From contig OY992833.1 in the NCBI GenBank assembly GCA_963921425.1, positions 20,111,454-20,175,453 on the forward strand: a stretch of DNA of 64,000 nt, given 5' to 3'. Both the position numbers and the translations under genes were made by a program. Each line of letters begins with the position of its first letter. Within the stretch, counting starts at the first letter, position 1. The stretch comes from Dryas octopetala. Lineage: Eukaryota; Streptophyta; Magnoliopsida; Rosales; Rosaceae. Below are positions 1 to 11,233 of this stretch, in pieces. The notes beneath the pieces were generated by a model that saw nothing but the letters and a program-made list of their open reading frames with translations, was not told the origin of the DNA and made no database searches.

Positions 1-89
1 ATTTTTATTTATTTATACAAAACACTATCAAAAGCACTTGTACTAATAGACACCATATGCGCATTGTTCCACTATTCCATGTTCAGAGC

Positions 90-700
90 TTAAAATGATT
101 CAAGGCCTTTTGCTCTGAAGTGGGCTGTATAGTCCCTCACAGTGGTCTCCCTATACTTTGGAGGATTGTCTTCTGATAACAACTCCATAATGGGTCCGTA
201 GATTGTGTCGATGGCAGCATTCCTGTGGCAAAAAACCCCGCAACAGATACTCTTGGACCTACTCGGTTTGCCAGCACCCTGTGTTCTACGCTCTTGAATC
301 TGTCGTTTGATATAAGCTGGAACCACAAAAGCAAGTTATTCAATATAGAAAACCAAATCGAATTAAGAATTTGAAAGTGACATTAGTGAAATTTGAACTT
401 GAAGAACTTGATACATTGCAACATAGTAATAACACCATATTTTGTTACCACATAGACATAGTAACATAGTAATGGTATATATATTTACTTGCCTATAGAA
501 GATCTCCAATGCTAACCACTAGAGCCCCAGGCACAGGGGGAACATCAATCCACGTGTTGTGATGAAGAACTTGGAGACCACCAATATGATCTTGAAGAAG
601 GACCGTGAGGAAGTCATAATCAGCATGCTTGCTTGTGCCAAGTGTTAGTTCTGGCTGTGGGCAGGCAGGATAGTAATGGCCTAAAATCATAAGCCCATGT
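90..700 (-). pseudogene. Broken third copy of the ACC-oxidase-homolog dioxygenase
   Basis: Two exon remnants are readable. Exon 3 lies at 90-316 and keeps the SVEHR and GPRVSV motifs. The 3' two thirds of exon 2 lies at 493 to about 700 and keeps [11 protein letters not shown] and the iron-binding HAD motif. Three breaks are visible. Exon 1 and the 5' part of exon 2 are absent, and at about 698 the sequence switches to a 23-bp stretch that is also the 3' tail of the LINE remnant near 6140. The last codon before the exon 2 donor is TAG where the intact copies have CAG. A 1-base deletion around 195-212 shifts the frame of exon 3 compared with the intact copies. The GC-type donor after exon 2 is still present. 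It is most likely non-functional. It could still be transcribed, since the window edge hides only what lies downstream. Confidence 0.85.
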
Positions 701-1046
701 TTTTCCCCTGTTTTGGGCTTTAATGAATCACCATTAACTTTATTGAAAAGTCGAATCATTCCACAACAGATTATAAACAATATGTTTCTCAAAATTGATT
801 ACCTTCTCATCTCAACAGGCTCTTCATCATCTTCTCTCAAATTTCATTTGCATATTTTTAAGAACAGGAAATCTTTGCCAAACCACTTGAGCAATACGTA
901 CTACGTAGTTCAATCATAATTATTACAATCAAAACAACCAACACAATGAATGCCTAAAGGGTAATGTTATAATTAACAACCAATACAATGTACAGAAATT
1001 TTCATGCCAAGTTATTTAGTAGAAAATAGACACCGCATGCGCAAGT

Positions 1047-3186
1047 TCAGAGCTTAAAATGATTCAAGGTAGAGGTTCCATCGAGGCCTTTTGCACTGCA
1101 GTGGGCAAAATAGTCCCTCACAGTGGTCTCCCTATACTTTGGAGGATTGTCTTCTGATAACAACTCCTTGATGGGTCCGTACAGTTCTGTTGATGGCAGC
1201 ATTCCTGTGGTTAAAAAGCTCGCAACAGATACTCTTGGACCTACTCGGTTTGCTAGCACCCTGTGTTCTACGCTCTTGAATCTGTCATTTGATATCAACT
1301 GGAACCCCAAAAGCATGTTATTTAATATAGAAAACTCCAAATACAAAACCAAATCGAATTAAGAATTTGAAAGTGACATTAAACTTGAAGAACGTACTTG
1401 TTACATAGTAACAGAGTAATGGCAACAATACGTACATAGCAACATAATAATGGTACCATATTTTGTTACCACATAGTAACATAGTAATGGTACATAAATA
1501 TATACTTGCCTGTACAAGATCTCCAATGTTAACCACTAAAGCCCCAGGAACAGGGGGAACATCAATCCACTTGTTGTGATGAAGAACTTGGAGACCACCA
1601 ATATGATCTTGCAGAAGGACCGTGAGGAAGTCATAATCAGCATGGTTGCTTGTGCCTAGTGTTAGTTCTGGCTGTGGGCAGGCAGGATAGTAATGGCCTG
1701 CAACCATAAGCCCCTTGCTACAATCTATGTCATTCAAGTGACTTGGCTTTAGCCCAAGAGCCTCAGACAACAACTCGAATAATAACTTCGCCAATTTCGT
1801 CACTTGATTTGAGTACTCCACAAGGATGTCTCTACAAGATGAAACACAGAAAAGCAATATACACTTCATTTTTACTATGATACTTAGTCTTGGAAGAAAA
1901 TCAAACTTCACTTCTAGGGAGGAAAGAAAATAACATTGTCATATTGGCATTAATTAGTACGTATTTGCACACCTCCAATGAGTGTAAGAAGCTTTAGGAG
2001 AGTCCCCATTTCAAACGGCCTACTATTAGAGGCTGGGGCTTGTCACTTAAACCAAAAGACTAGCCTTTTAATAGATGTTCACCCAAATATAAATTAAGCC
2101 CAGATCAAACTAAAAAAGACTAATCTGTTAGGTGATGTTGTCTATCCCTATAACACCCTCACTTGAACACACAACACCCATTAGTCTGATAAGAAATTGG
2201 GATCATTCTAATACAATGTGTCACAGGCTAAACTTTAACGCTCAACTTAAAAGACTAGTCTATTAGGTAATGCTGTCTATCCCTATAAATCTCATATATA
2301 TAAGTCTCCTTTAATTATCCGATGTGGAATTTTTGTCCATCACACCTACCATTAAATTAGTCAAAGAATTGAGTCTCCCTTAATTACCAAAATTTAATAC
2401 ATGATCATACCATCTAATTCTTCAAGAGGGATATGCATTCTGAATCAAACTAATGCCATAAACTCATATGAGATTCTTATCCGATGTGGGATTTTTTTTC
2501 CATCATACCTACCATTAAGTTGGTCAAAGAATTGAGTCTCCTTTAATTAACAAAATTTAGTACATGATGATACTATCTAATTCATCAAGAGGGATATGCA
2601 TTCTGAATCAAACTAATGCCAAAAACTCATCAGCAGAGAATTCTGTCACAAACCTGCATACTTCTGGCAAATCTTCTGGCTTAGGAGGATTAGGAGCCAT
2701 GTAACACCCAAAACTATCCCTCCAATTAGTTGCTGGTGCACTATACAGATCAAAGTAGCTATTGTAGATGCGAGGTCTGAAGGGATCACGAGTATAAAAC
2801 TCTTTCTTCACTTGAGTGTCCTGCTCATGAAACCCACGCACCCCATCCTTTATCTCCTCCAAAACACCAACAGGTATTCCATGATTGGCAATCTGAAAGA
2901 ATCCCCAAGTCTCTGATGCCTCTCCGACTTTTGCAACGATCTCCTTGCGCTTAGTTGGACAGTCAAGGCCGCCGAGGTCTATGACCGGAATGCTAAACTG
3001 GGTTTGATCTTCTGAAGTAGCAAAGGTGTTGTTGATGGAGTCATATGGTGGTTGATAGAAGATTTGAGGAACCTCTGTTATCCCAGCATCTACAAGGCCT
3101 TTAACACCTTCCTTTGTGTCATCAAAAGCTTTTAGCTCACTATGTCTGTTGGGAATTGGAACCCCATTTGTGTTGGTAGCTACCAT
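1047..3186 (-). CDS. 2-oxoglutarate/Fe(II)-dependent dioxygenase, ACC oxidase homolog type (copy A)
   Basis: Three exons, in reading order 3186-2654, 1831-1510 and 1298-1047, give 368 aa, a normal length for the family. The N-terminal DIOX_N region spans about residues 60-175 and includes the [12 protein letters not shown] motif. The 2OG-Fe(II) oxygenase domain spans about 215-315. The iron ligands are H241, D243 (NHAD) and H297 (SVEHR). The 2-oxoglutarate contacts are R307 and S309 (GPRVS). Intron 2 starts with GC (AG|GCAAGT), a GC-AG intron also kept in the other copies. The ATG at 3186 is chosen because the frame upstream has only a TTG. ACC-oxidase homologs are soluble oxygenases of specialised metabolism and are not true ethylene-forming ACC oxidases. 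The substrate cannot be read from the sequence. All key residues are intact. Confidence 0.92.
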
Positions 3187-3383
3187 ATTGGTTTGTGGCA
3201 AGGTAACCTTACAGTTTCAGTAGATATCTTAGGCTAGCGATGATTCACAGCCACAGAGGAAGGATGTATTTTTGGAAAGATCATAGAGCAAGTTGACGCC
3301 AAAGGATATATTAAACAAATTTGGTGACGTTTAGCAATAGTCCTCCACTAATACAGTAATACCTCATGTTTTTTAGAATACTG

Positions 3384-3391
3384 TATTTATA
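3384..3391 (-). promoter_or_regulatory. TATA box of dioxygenase copy A
   Basis: TATAAATA on the minus strand, about 200 bases upstream of the ATG. An ATTGG/CCAAT motif lies just upstream at 3399-3403. The same arrangement occurs in copy B, which supports a conserved core promoter and a 5' leader of roughly 165 bases. Confidence 0.5.
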
Positions 3392-3575
3392 AGATGGTCC
3401 AATCACAGTTAGTAAAAACTTCAATAATTAATTCGTTGCGTAAACATATGGCCACTTTTATATAAAAAAATGAACAACCCAATTTGTAACTTTTGAATTG
3501 CATTACTCTTTGAATAGTCCAGGCCATGACAAAAAGGTCCGAAATTCCCTAGCAAGTAAAAACTGTTTAAAACCT

Positions 3576-4335
3576 AGGCCCTGTTTGGTATCCAATTCAA
3601 AAAAAAAATTCAAAAATATGGATCCATTTTTAAAATGTGAAATTTTAAATCTAGTTTTTAAATTTTAAAAACTTGTTTGGTATGTAACTTAAAAACTATT
3701 TTTAAATTTTAGAAAACTTGTTTGGTTAATTTTTTTTAAAATTTTTTTTTTTTTTCAATAAATTATTTGTATTAGGATTTAAACTTAGAGTTTGAACTCA
3801 AGACTTAATACTTAACTCTCGGGGCCGAAATCCAAAAACCGGGGCCTGGTTTGGTTCCCAGGTTGCATCAATAGTTTCCACATGCATATATGCTGTTTAT
3901 GAAACATAATGTACAACTTAAATAATGAGACCATCTTCAACTTCAAGAACCATGTAAAAGAAGACTGCCTAAGTTCTGCAATTTTAAACATAGTGCAATA
4001 TAACGACAGCTACATCCTTAACATAAAAAAATAAAATAAAATAAAATATAAAAAAAAAAAAAAAAAAAAAAACCCCTCAACACCTATTACATTAAAAAGT
4101 ACAACCCAAGAACAAGGTCAACAAGAACAATTTGGCTTTACAATTCAAAGGAATTTGCATTATAAGATAAAGCTGGACTACCAAGTTAAAACCCTAACAA
4201 TCCAAAATCTCATTTACAAACCCAAAAGTCCAAAGCTAGAACACTAAAACTATAAGCAAACAACATTTTCTCCATAAAAAGAGATTATAGCCTATAAAGC
4301 CACACTTTTTTTCTTGCACACGGCATCTTCATAAA
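3576..4335. other. Spacer with A/T-rich low-complexity sequence
   Basis: No gene is visible. It begins with GGCCCTGTTTGGTA, which resembles one end of a PIF/hAT-type element; the matching other end was not found. It also contains an A-rich run at about 4026-4071. This segment is unique to block 1 and replaces the sequence found upstream of copy B. Confidence 0.4.
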
Positions 4336-4339
4336 CATC

Positions 4340-4945
4340 CTCCTCCAATTCGGACTAGTGATGTGGCCATAGTGCAAACCAACCAAGTTGGTAACAATAG
4401 CCATCATCGAGCTGCAACCACGAAGGTAAGCACAAAATTGAGACATATTTTCAAGAAAATGATGTAATGGGATTCAACAATTAAAGAAGAAACTGCAAAG
4501 ATATACCTTAAAAGTCCTTCAGGGTCAAAAGGGGCTTGGCACTAAGTAGGAGCATCAGCAAGTAATGGGCCATAATCTGGGGAGTTGATATTGCATTGCT
4601 CTGTTCGTGTATATATTGGTCTTCTATACAAATGCTGAAGACCCAATATTTTACCATCAATCATCCCAACAGCATTACAAGCTGGTCCTGTGTCACCCCA
4701 GCCTTACTCCAAATTTCACCTTCCAAATGGAGATAAAATCGAAAAAGTCAGTCACAACATTTTATAGAGAAGGTAAGGAAAAAATTAAGAAATGATCAAA
4801 ACTTACTGAAAATGTTTTTGGAGCAGAGGAGGAATTGGTAGGAATTTAGTACTCCCAATCAGGAACATGCAAGCCGTATAGTAATGATAGATATAGCAAT
4901 CTTCAATGGAGCCCAATTCTGTCAAGTTGGTAGGCATGTACCTCA
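4340..4945 (-). pseudogene. Heparan-alpha-glucosaminide N-acetyltransferase-like pseudogene fragment
   Basis: Three exon-like pieces read on the minus strand and match the plant HGSNAT family (multi-pass acetyltransferase-like membrane proteins). About 4945-4807 encodes YLSLLYGLHVPDWEY, then an in-frame TAA, then IPTN; it ends at a GTAAGT donor. The piece 4719-4507 encodes VKFGVR and then, after a net 4-base insertion, GPACNAVGMIDGKILGLQHL. It continues into NSPDYGPLLADAP with an in-frame TAG where the family has Trp, and CQAPFDPEGLL. A piece starting at 4411 encodes MAIVTNLVGLHYGH. Two nonsense codons and a frameshift show it is dead. Only the middle of the gene is present. The frame further upstream, to about 5126, is not recognisable as this family. 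Confidence 0.7.
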
Positions 4946-5552
4946 TACATGATAATGTCAGGACGGTGTTATTTGTGAATGGTGTCAATGGTAAAGATAA
5001 AGGAAGAAACGGCTGAGGGTTTACATTGGATGAGACATCAGGAGCTATGGCTTCCGCATCCATAACTGAGACACAATGGGACTCATATACACCTGCACAG
5101 AGATTAACAGAACCCAACTTAGTCATAAAACATACAAAACAGTCTTATACATGAGCAATCCTACAAAGAAATAATATTATCATGCCAAATTGCCAATCCA
5201 AGTTGAAGTAATACTATCATGAATATAACATTATGAAACTACAAGATACCATAATCTAATGTGTTGAACCTCTAAAATGGCAATGTACTCATCAAAACCA
5301 ATAAACTTTTCTCCAACATAGAACTTATACATAATGAAGCAACTTAAAATGTACAGAAACTGAAAAAAATAAATAAATAAATAAATAAACAGATAAAATG
5401 AGAAAAGGAATAACAATCACTGCTAGGAGCAGTAAAAGTTTCAAAATGGCAAATATTAACGCTGACAAAGAAGAAATAACAGGAAGTATGAAATCTCCTT
5501 ATATAGGTAATAATGTGCGCAACTAAATGAAACCCCAATCTATGTCATTCAG
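4946..5552. other. Spacer without recognisable gene
   Basis: AT-rich sequence between the acetyltransferase pseudogene and the LINE remnant. It has a short (AAAT)n tract near 5369-5390. A minus-strand open frame at 4803-5126 overlaps the pseudogene, but its upstream half matches nothing I recognise. Confidence 0.4.
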
Positions 5553-6160
5553 GTTGGAAACGACACTTGTATTGATATCTTGCTAGATAAATGGATCCCT
5601 AATCTTCCCTCAGGAACAATTCAAGGTCAAGCCCAAAATCCCCAAGTTCCTATCAAGGTGGAGGCTCTTATTGATTGGTCTTCCAGATCGTGGAACCTCT
5701 CACCTATCAGCCATCTCCTTAATCAAGCCACTACTACAGACATCCACTCCCCCTTGTGTTGTGTGTGTGGTGAAGGCCCGGAAACAATTGAACATGTGTT
5801 ACTCTTATGCCCCTGGGTTAGAGGGGCATGTGTGTGTGGAGAATTTACCCTGTTATTGAAGCCATCAAGCGATCCAACGCTTCTTTCCTTTCATCCACCT
5901 GGTGCTGGATTCCCAGAAATTCCAATCACGCAGCGGACCACATTAGGCCTTGGGTCCGTAGACCTGGACCTCCGCTGAGCTCTGTTGCAGTAGTGGAAAC
6001 ATCTTCGATCTAGGCTCTCTGTTCTTTAGATCGAATCTGCTTCCCCTACCTATTTTTCCTTTTTGTTTCGCTCTTTCCTTTTTAGGTCGTTACTTCCTTC
6101 TTTTGTATCGACGTTAGGCCTTGGGCCCTCCTTCTCTGTTTTTCCCCTGTTTTGGGCTTT
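5553..6160 (+). mobile_element. LINE-type retrotransposon remnant (3' end of ORF2)
   Basis: The plus-strand frame reads VGNDTCIDILLDKWIPNLPSG followed by a zinc-knuckle-like zf-RVT segment, CCVCGEGPETIEHVLLLCPW. This is the usual sequence downstream of the reverse transcriptase in plant L1-like elements. A second frame then gives SNHAAD, which resembles the end of the RNase H domain, so the middle is deleted and the frame broken. The sequence after it, ending in GTTTTTCCCCTGTTTTGGGC near 6157, is shared with the left edge of duplication block 1. No poly-A tail or target-site duplication was found. It is a dead fragment. Confidence 0.75.
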
Positions 6161-6464
6161 ATTGAAAAGTCATATCATTCCACAACAGATTATAAACAAC
6201 ATGTTTCTCAAAATAGATTACCTGCTCATCTCAACAAGCTCTTCATCATCTTCTTTCAAATTTCATTTGCATATTTTTAAGAACAGGAAATCTTTGCCAA
6301 AACACTTGAGCAATACGTAGTTCAATCATAATCATTACAATCAAAACAACCAATACAATGTATGCCTAAAGAGTAATGTTATAATTAACAACCAATACAA
6401 TGTACAGAAATTTTCATTTTCATGCCAAATTATTTAGTAGAAAATAGACACCGTATGCGCAAGT

Positions 6465-8602
6465 TCAGAGCTTCAAATGATTCAAGGCAGAGGTTCCATC
6501 AAGGCCTTTGGCATTGAAGTGGGCAGTATGGTCCCTCACAGTGGTCTCCCTATACTTTGGAGGATTGTCTTCTGATAACAACTCCTTGATGGGTCCGTAG
6601 AGTTGTATTGATGGCTGCATTCCTGTGGTTACAAAGCTCGCAATAGATACTCTTGGACCTACTCGGTTTGCCAACACCCTGTGTTCTACGCTCTTGAATC
6701 TGTCATTTGATATCAACTGCAACCCCAAAAGCATGTTATTTAATATAGAAAACTCCAAATACAAAACCAAATCGAATTAAGAATTTGAAAGTGACATTAA
6801 ACTTGAAGAACGTACTTGTTACATAGTAACATAGTAATGGCAACAATACGTACATAGCAACATAATAATGGTACCATATTTTGTTACCACATAGTAACAT
6901 AGTAATGGTACATATATATATACTTGCCTGTACAAGATCTCCAATGTTAACCACTAGAGCCCCAGGAACAGGGGGAACATCAATCCACTTGTTGTGATGA
7001 AGAACTTGGAGACCACCAATATGATCTTGCAGAAGGACCGTGAGGAAGGAAGAATCAGCATGCTTGCTTGTGCCTAGTGTTAGTTCTGGCTGTGGGCAGG
7101 CAGGATAGTAATGGCCTGCAACCATAAGCCCCTTGCTACAATCTATGTCATTCAAGTGACTTGGCTTTAGCCCAAGAGCCTCAGACAACAACTCGAATAA
7201 TAACTTCGCCAATTTCGTCACTTGATTTGAGTACTCCACAAGGATGTCTCTACAAGATGAAACACAGAAAGGCAATATACACTTCATTTTTACTATGATA
7301 CTTATTCTTGGAAGAAAATCAAACCTCACTTCTAGGGAGGAAAGAAAATAACATTGTCATATTGGCATTAATTAGTACGTATTTGCACACCTCCATATGA
7401 GTGTAAGAAGCTTTAGGAGAGTCCCCATTTCAAACGGCCTACTATTAGAGGCTGGGGCTTGTCACTTAAACCAAAAGACTAGCCTTTTAAGAGATGTTCA
7501 CCCAAATATAAATTAAGCCCAGATCAAACTAAAAAAGACTAATCTGTTAGGTGATGTTGTCTATCCCTAACACCCTCACTTGAACACACAACACCCATTA
7601 GTCTGATAAGAAATTGGGATCATTCTAATACAATGTGTCACAGGCTAAACTTTAACGCTCAACTTAAAAAACTAGTCTGTTAGGTAATGCTGTCTATCCC
7701 TATAAATCTCATATATATGAGTCTCCTTTAATTATCCGATGTGGAATTTTTGTCCATCACACCTACCATTAAATTAGTCAAAGAATTGAGTCTCCCTTAA
7801 TTACCAAAATTTAATACATGATCATACCATCTAATTCTTCAAGAGGGATATGCATTCTGAATCAAACTAATGCCATAAACTCATATGAGATTCTTATCCG
7901 ATGTGGGATTTTTTTCCATCATACCTACCATTAAGTTGGTCAAAGAATTGAGTCTCCTTTAATTAACAAAATTTAGTACATGATCATACCATCTAATTCA
8001 TCAAGAGGGATATGCATTCTGAATCAAACTAATGCCAAAAACTCATCAGCAGAGAATTCTGTCACAAACCTGCATACTTCTGGCAAATCTTCTGGCTTAG
8101 GAGGATTAGGAGCCATGTAACACCCAAAACTATCCCTCCAATTAGTTGCTGGTGCACTATACAGATCAAAGTTGCTATTGTAGATCAGAGGTCTGAAGGG
8201 ATCACGAGTATAAAACTCTTTCTTCACTTGAGTGTCCTGCTCATGAAACCCACGCACCCCATCCTTTATCTCCTCCAAAACACCAACAGGTATTCCATGA
8301 TTGGCAATCTGAAAGAATCCCCAAGTCTCTGATGCCTCTCCGACTTTTGCAACGATCTCCTTGCGCTTAGTTGGACAGTCAAGGCCGCCGAGGTCAATGA
8401 CCGGAATGCTAAACTGGGTTTGATCTTCTGAAGTAGCAGAGGTGTTGTTGATGGAGTCATATGGTGGTTGATAGAAGATTTGAGGAACCTCTGTTATCCC
8501 AGCATCTACAAGGCCTTTAACACCTTCCTTTGTGTCATCAAAAGCTTTTAGCTCACTATGTCTGTTGGGAATTGGAACCCCATTTGTGTTTGTAGCTACC
8601 AT
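6465..8602 (-). CDS. 2-oxoglutarate/Fe(II)-dependent dioxygenase, ACC oxidase homolog type (copy B)
   Basis: Exons in reading order are 8602-8070, 7249-6928 and 6716-6465, with the same exon lengths as copy A (533, 322 and 252 bases), giving 368 aa. The iron ligands H241/D243 (KHAD) and H297 and the 2-oxoglutarate residues R307/S309 are present. The GC-AG intron 2 is kept. By my reading the protein differs from copy A at about 17 residues. Only 6 of these fall in the 285 residues of exons 1-2, and 11 fall in the 83 residues of exon 3. Next to the iron site, copy B has KHADSSF where copy A has NHADYDF. The active site is intact, so both copies are probably functional, perhaps with different substrate preference. 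That last point is inference. Confidence 0.92.
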
Positions 8603-8800
8603 ATTGGTTAGTTGGCAAGGTAACCTTACAGTTTCAGTAGATATCTTAGGCTAGCCATGATTCACAGCCACAGAGGAAGGATGTATTTTTGGAAAGATCA
8701 TAGAGCAAGTTGACGCCAAAGGATATATTAAACAAATTTGGTGACTTTTAGCAATAGTCCTCCACTAATACAGTAATACCTCATGTTTTTTAGAATACTG

Positions 8801-8808
8801 TATTTATA
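8801..8808 (-). promoter_or_regulatory. TATA box of dioxygenase copy B
   Basis: TATAAATA on the minus strand about 200 bases upstream of the ATG at 8602, in the same position as in copy A, with a CCAAT motif just upstream at 8816-8820. Confidence 0.5.
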
Positions 8809-9000
8809 AGATAGTCCAATCACAGTTAGTCATCACTTCAATAATTAATTCGTTGCGTAAACATATGGCCACTTTTATATAAAAAAATGAACAACCCAAT
8901 TTGTAACTTTTGAATTGCATTACTCTTTGAATATTCCAGGCCATGACAAAAAGGTCCGAAATTCCCTAGCAAGTAAAAACTGTTTAAAAGTTTAAAACCT

Positions 9001-10265
9001 ATATTTTTTGAAAGTTGAAACAAGACAAATATATTTTAATAAATGATGATAGTTGTTTTTCAAAATAATATTCATGCTCTAAAAAACAAAACATTAGTAT
9101 ATTCATTTTGGGTTAACTGTTCAGACAAGTAATATTAAAGGAAAATCCAACTTTTGTATATGGCTATGCGATGTTGATTATAAAATTTTGACTACTGAAG
9201 AGAGCCAATTTTTCAGACCGAAAAAAAATGACATCCAATTTTTATCCTAATAACTTCAAATTGGACAATTTGGACTGCCGATCAGAAAAAACTTCAAGTA
9301 ATTTTGTGGCAGTAACACATGCAGCTGCTTTTACCTAGAAATTAACAATTGACAATTATAAGGAAAAGAAAACCTGGCATAGCAATATGTAACAAGGTTC
9401 AATTATAAGACCAGGCTAGTGTATCGGAAATTCTTGTTTTAGAATACAATCTAAACTTGCTGTAAGCAGTAAGCCTGTATCCAACCCCTACTCAACAATT
9501 AACAAGCCAGACTAAACCCAGCCCAAGTTTTAATTTTGGCTTTGGATGAGAAACTGGGCACAAAGGTCGAACTAGATTGTGATTGAGGCCATCGGCTGAT
9601 AATTTCAAAGCACAGGCCTAAGCCGATTTGGCTAGTAAGTAGTAACTCAGCCCAATTTGGTTGAGTTCTTTTGGTCTTTCCCTCCTACTATTTTGACGGA
9701 TTCAATTATTTATATCAAAGCATAAATTTGTGAATTGTTAGATTTATTTGTAACTTTGTATGCATGCAATGTCTAGTATCATTATCAATAATCATTTGGT
9801 CTAATAGATGGTATACGGTTTTTATTTGTCAAAGTAGATAAACCAAAAAAAAAAAAAAAATGTCTGGTATCACTAAGGGCAGAGCATCTCACAAGGCTCC
9901 TATGCATTTTTTCATATTTTCAATGTAGCGCACCTAAATTAAGCCTCGCGACCCGCCTCAACTAAGCAGAGTAATTAGTAACCCATTGTTCACTCAAGTT
10001 CTTATCCCACTAAGCATTTGCAGTTATTTATTACACCAAATTGCATTAAACACTCTCTTAGTGTAAAATTCACCTACTCTCTTTGAGTCTTTGACTCTTG
10101 CCCAAAAATAGTCATTACATTTCAAGTATAAAATTCACCTACTCGCTTGGGTACCATAGACGAAGTCATGTATGACTTGAGAAAAACAGAGCAATTCATT
10201 GATGATTTCTTGCATCACAGTATCACACAACAAACATCCATGGGAAACCCATAAAAGCATAACTG
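9001..10265. other. Spacer without recognisable gene
   Basis: AT-rich intergenic sequence with a poly-A run near 9844-9860. No open frame, RNA gene or terminal repeats were recognised. Confidence 0.5.
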
Positions 10266-10267
10266 AG

Positions 10268-10360
10268 CAGCAGTTGAAAGAACCCATAATTGCCTGTCTG
10301 ATGCATCATCTCTCTGACTTTGTCAACAACCTCTTCGCGTTTGGTTGGATCCTCTTCAAG
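10268..10360 (-). pseudogene. Relic of a dioxygenase exon 1
   Basis: The minus strand reads EDPTKREEVVDKVRE followed shortly by NYGFFQ. This parallels the [22 protein letters not shown] region of the complete dioxygenase copies. The similarity is about 90 bases and then fades. It suggests the dioxygenase cluster once extended further toward the lesion-inducer genes. The short length limits confidence. Confidence 0.5.
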
Positions 10361-11233
10361 ATGTAGCTAGAGCTATGACAACAATAATGATTGGGCAGGC
10401 AGCAGCAATTGCAATATATAGTGGGGCGGTGGCTACTGACGAGTGATTAGTGACTAGTAGTAGTATGGCAACAGCTAGCTGAGTTAGTACTTGCAACTGT
10501 CCAATGCAAAACAAAGATAAGAATAATGGCGAAGACAGAGAGGTATGCAGTGGTAGTTGCAGTGACAGACTAATATATTAATAATATCAAATCTAGTTGT
10601 ACAAGTAGCATTCACACATCTTCCCTTACTTTCATTCCTATACTTTCAGCCTATTCTTAATAATGCTGCCCATCATTTTTATTAAACAGCGGCATATTAC
10701 TACGCTATCAATTTAAACCATACATTTCAACAAGATTTGACTTTGAATAAACAAACATGTTTTTAGGATTTCAGGAACACTTCTAACACTTCATGCAAAT
10801 AATAGACCACCCTGATTCAGGACTGAAGGGGTTTCAAGATTACGCAATGGTTATGAAGGCCTATGAATTTATATGATAAAAGTCATAAAACCAAGATATT
10901 GCAAGTGCAACGAGCATGGCGAGTATAAGTTATTGAAGTTCTCAAATCGAAATGCATATAATGTTGCACCTTACAAATTTCACGTGAAAGCACCCGTAGA
11001 AATAAGCATCAATAAGTAGTGTTATCTTTCTAACGTTCACAAACTGGCTCAATACAAATGAAACATCACCCCCCTCAAAATGAACAAGAAACCATTCCCT
11101 CTAGCCCTTTTTCCTAAACTTATGAAAAACAGAAACCCAGATACAGATACAGCCATACAAAACTAGTTCCTTGAGGAACAGTACGTCAGGTGAAGTCAGA
11201 AAACTAAACCCTCACTTCGTCTGAGGTTCATCC

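Larger units (their letters stand above)
698..3575. repeat. Tandem duplication block 1 (carries dioxygenase copy A)
   Basis: About 2.9 kb, nearly identical to 6137-9000. It includes the 3' flank, all exons and introns, and the promoter of the dioxygenase gene. Similarity starts at the LINE-tail sequence at 698 (6137 in the other block) and stops near 3575, where this copy switches to unrelated sequence. Differences are mostly single bases and short indels, for example about 20 extra bases at 720-740, so the duplication looks recent. Confidence 0.85.
6137..9000. repeat. Tandem duplication block 2 (carries dioxygenase copy B)
   Basis: Partner of 698-3575. Order and orientation are the same. 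The shared sequence starts in the LINE tail and runs through the gene to about 400 bases upstream of its ATG. After about 8990 the two copies part. Confidence 0.85.

Noticed and set aside
3187-3201. Five extra N-terminal residues on dioxygenase copy A
   Set aside because: The codon at the upstream end is TTG, not ATG, and copy B does not share the sequence.
1728-5552. A 16-base match (CAATCTATGTCATTCA) between dioxygenase exon 2 and the left edge of the LINE remnant at 5537-5552
   Set aside because: It could mark a LINE insertion into exon 2, but a 16-base match is expected about once by chance in a window of this size and the flanks do not continue the alignment.
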